64,000 bases of DNA from the NCBI RefSeq assembly GCF_004138295.1, contig NZ_SCFM01000024.1:41669-105668 (forward strand). The letters run 5' to 3'. Of the stretch, positions 62,826 through 64,000 are shown in pieces. The position numbers and the translations under genes are program-made. Position 1 is the first letter of the stretch, and every line of letters begins with the position of its first letter. The DNA comes from Ectobacillus funiculus. GTDB taxonomy: Bacteria; Bacillota; Bacilli; Bacillales; Bacillaceae_G. The notes beneath the pieces are model-generated. The model searched no databases. It was not told the origin of the DNA and saw nothing but the letters and a program-made list of their open reading frames with translations.

Positions 62826-64000
62826 ATGAAAAAGTTTGGCTTAGCTACACAAATTTTTGTTGCACTTGTACTAGGTATTATTGTTGGAGCTGTTTTTTAT
62901 GGAAACCAAACAGCAATTGCTTATATTGTACCAATTGGTGATATTTTCATTCATGCAATTAAAATGATCGTTATGCCGATTGTAATAGCTGCACTGGTTG
63001 TTGCGGTAGCGAGTGTAGGTGATATGAAAAAGTTAGGGAAGCTCGGCGGCAAAACGCTCCTTTATTTTGAAATCGTTACCACGATTGCACTTGGGCTCGG
63101 ATTACTGGCTGCAAACCTGTTTCATCCAGGTTCTGGTGTAGATATAACTCACCTGGCAAAAGGGGATATCTCAGCATACGAACAAACGGCAACCGCCACA
63201 CAAAAGAATGGTTTTGCGGAAACAATCGTTCATATCGTTCCAAAAAACGTCTTTGAATCAATGGCGCAAGGCGATCTACTACCGATCATTTTCTTTTCCG
63301 TTTTATTCGGCTTAGGAGTTGCGGCGACTGGAGACAAAGGGAAGCCAGTGCTTCATTTCTTTGAAGGTGTGCTAGAAGCAATGTTTTGGGTAACAAATCA
63401 AGTGATGAAAGCTGCACCGTTTGGAGTATTCGCGCTAATTGCGGTGACAGTTGCCAAATTCGGCGTGGGTACGTTGCTTCCGCTTGGAAAGCTAATCTTA
63501 GTTGTGTATGGAACTGTAGTATTTTTTGCTGTTGTGGTGTTGGGGATAAACGCGAAATTGACAGGAACGAATATTTTCACGCTTATAAAAATTTTGAAGG
63601 AAGAACTTATTCTTTCTTTTACAACTGCAAGCTCTGAGGCAGTGCTTCCGAACATTATGAAAAAGATGGAGCAATTTGGTTGTTCGAAGGCGGTCGTTTC
63701 TTTCGTTATTCCGACAGGCTACACATTCAACCTGACGGGCTCAGCGATTTATCAATCACTTGCCGCGCTGTTTGTTGCGCAAATGTACCATGTTCATATG
63801 TCACTGACAGCGCAAATCACATTATTATTTGTGCTCATGCTAACTTCCAAAGGTATGGCAGGGGTCCCGGGCGCTTCTTTCGTTGTTGTACTGGCAACAC
63901 TCGGTTCTATGGGACTGCCGTTAGAGGGAGTTGCTTTAATTGCTGGTATCGACCGTATTTTAGATATGGTTCGCACCTCTGTGAACGTATTAGGAAATGC
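62826..64000 (+). CDS. Proton/sodium-glutamate (dicarboxylate) symporter, partial at window end
   Basis: 391 codons are visible, no stop yet; the family averages about 420, so little is missing. DAACS-family hallmarks: GDIFIHAIKMIVMPIVIAAL, TTASSEAVLP (the serine-rich re-entrant loop), GYTFNLTGSAIY and DRILDMVRTSVNVLGNA. It imports glutamate, aspartate or C4-dicarboxylates with protons or sodium. ATG 62826 follows AAGGGGGATG. Catabolite control is possible. Confidence 0.93.
   Translation, partial: MKKFGLATQIFVALVLGIIVGAVFYGNQTAIAYIVPIGDIFIHAIKMIVMPIVIAALVVAVASVGDMKKLGKLGGKTLLYFEIVTTIALGLGLLAANLFHPGSGVDITHLAKGDISAYEQTATATQKNGFAETIVHIVPKNVFESMAQGDLLPIIFFSVLFGLGVAATGDKGKPVLHFFEGVLEAMFWVTNQVMKAAPFGVFALIAVTVAKFGVGTLLPLGKLILVVYGTVVFFAVVVLGINAKLTGTNIFTLIKILKEELILSFTTASSEAVLPNIMKKMEQFGCSKAVVSFVIPTGYTFNLTGSAIYQSLAALFVAQMYHVHMSLTAQITLLFVLMLTSKGMAGVPGASFVVVLATLGSMGLPLEGVALIAGIDRILDMVRTSVNVLGN

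Overview
This 64 kb window is low-GC DNA from an endospore-forming member of the Bacillales. A GerA-type germination operon, Spo0E-like phosphatases, sigma-A promoters with strong AGGAGG sites and cre boxes all say so. The exact genus is not certain; a Brevibacillus- or Aneurinibacillus-like organism is my guess. The window is gene-sparse in places and rich in decayed genes, so much of it looks like accessory DNA under remodelling.

Layout. 1-4.5 kb: a divergent small Cys-Cys membrane protein, then a CmtR/CadC-type repressor and a Cd/Zn/Pb P-type ATPase with a long Cys-pair tail, followed by a Sco-type lipoprotein. 4.8-5.7 kb: a fluoride riboswitch ahead of two overlapping crcB genes. 5.7-7.0 kb: an IS3-family element with a broken transposase. 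7.2-11.5 kb: a persulfide/sulfur-transfer regulon (DsrE, three rhodanese proteins, TusA, rhodanese-metallo-beta-lactamase) in which six CsoR/CstR-like operators remain but the local cstR gene carries stop codons. 11.9-14.9 kb: a ferritin-like relic, a DUF1259 protein and a group II intron. 15-25 kb: a GC-rich FAD oxidase, LysR, GNAT, GlpM-like protein, a Fur-box promoter with no obvious gene, a purine-type riboswitch before an HD hydrolase, several small membrane proteins and relics, and a GH4 alpha-galactosidase.

27-47.5 kb is the core of the window: a sugar/uronate island. It has three Gfo/Idh dehydrogenases, an ABC importer (two permeases and a binding protein), a YesM/YesN-type two-component system, a lipase-like hydrolase, and one long operon: lipoprotein, YesL, uronate isomerase, a LarA-family nickel-pincer racemase/epimerase, a mannonate-oxidoreductase-like SDR, and the cofactor genes larE, larB, larC1 and larC2. 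A gluconokinase-like relic and a nickel-transporter relic lie in the same operon. Three promoters share an identical-length, about 60-bp block with a cre box over the -10, which suggests a regulon of the YesN-type activator. I infer a route glucuronate - fructuronate - mannonate - gluconate, with the LarA homolog as a 2-epimerase.

47.7-54.5 kb holds a DeoR regulator, a phosphofructokinase-family gene, a permease relic, an orphan iolE and an internally deleted duplicate of the phosphofructokinase locus. 54.7-64 kb has a rifampin phosphotransferase, a methyltransferase, the gerA-type operon (its C subunit lacks the usual lipobox) and a GltT/GltP symporter cut by the window end. A roughly 130-bp intergenic repeat with covarying stems occurs four times, at least three times just after a terminator, and a 139-bp MITE-like element has split a terminator hairpin.
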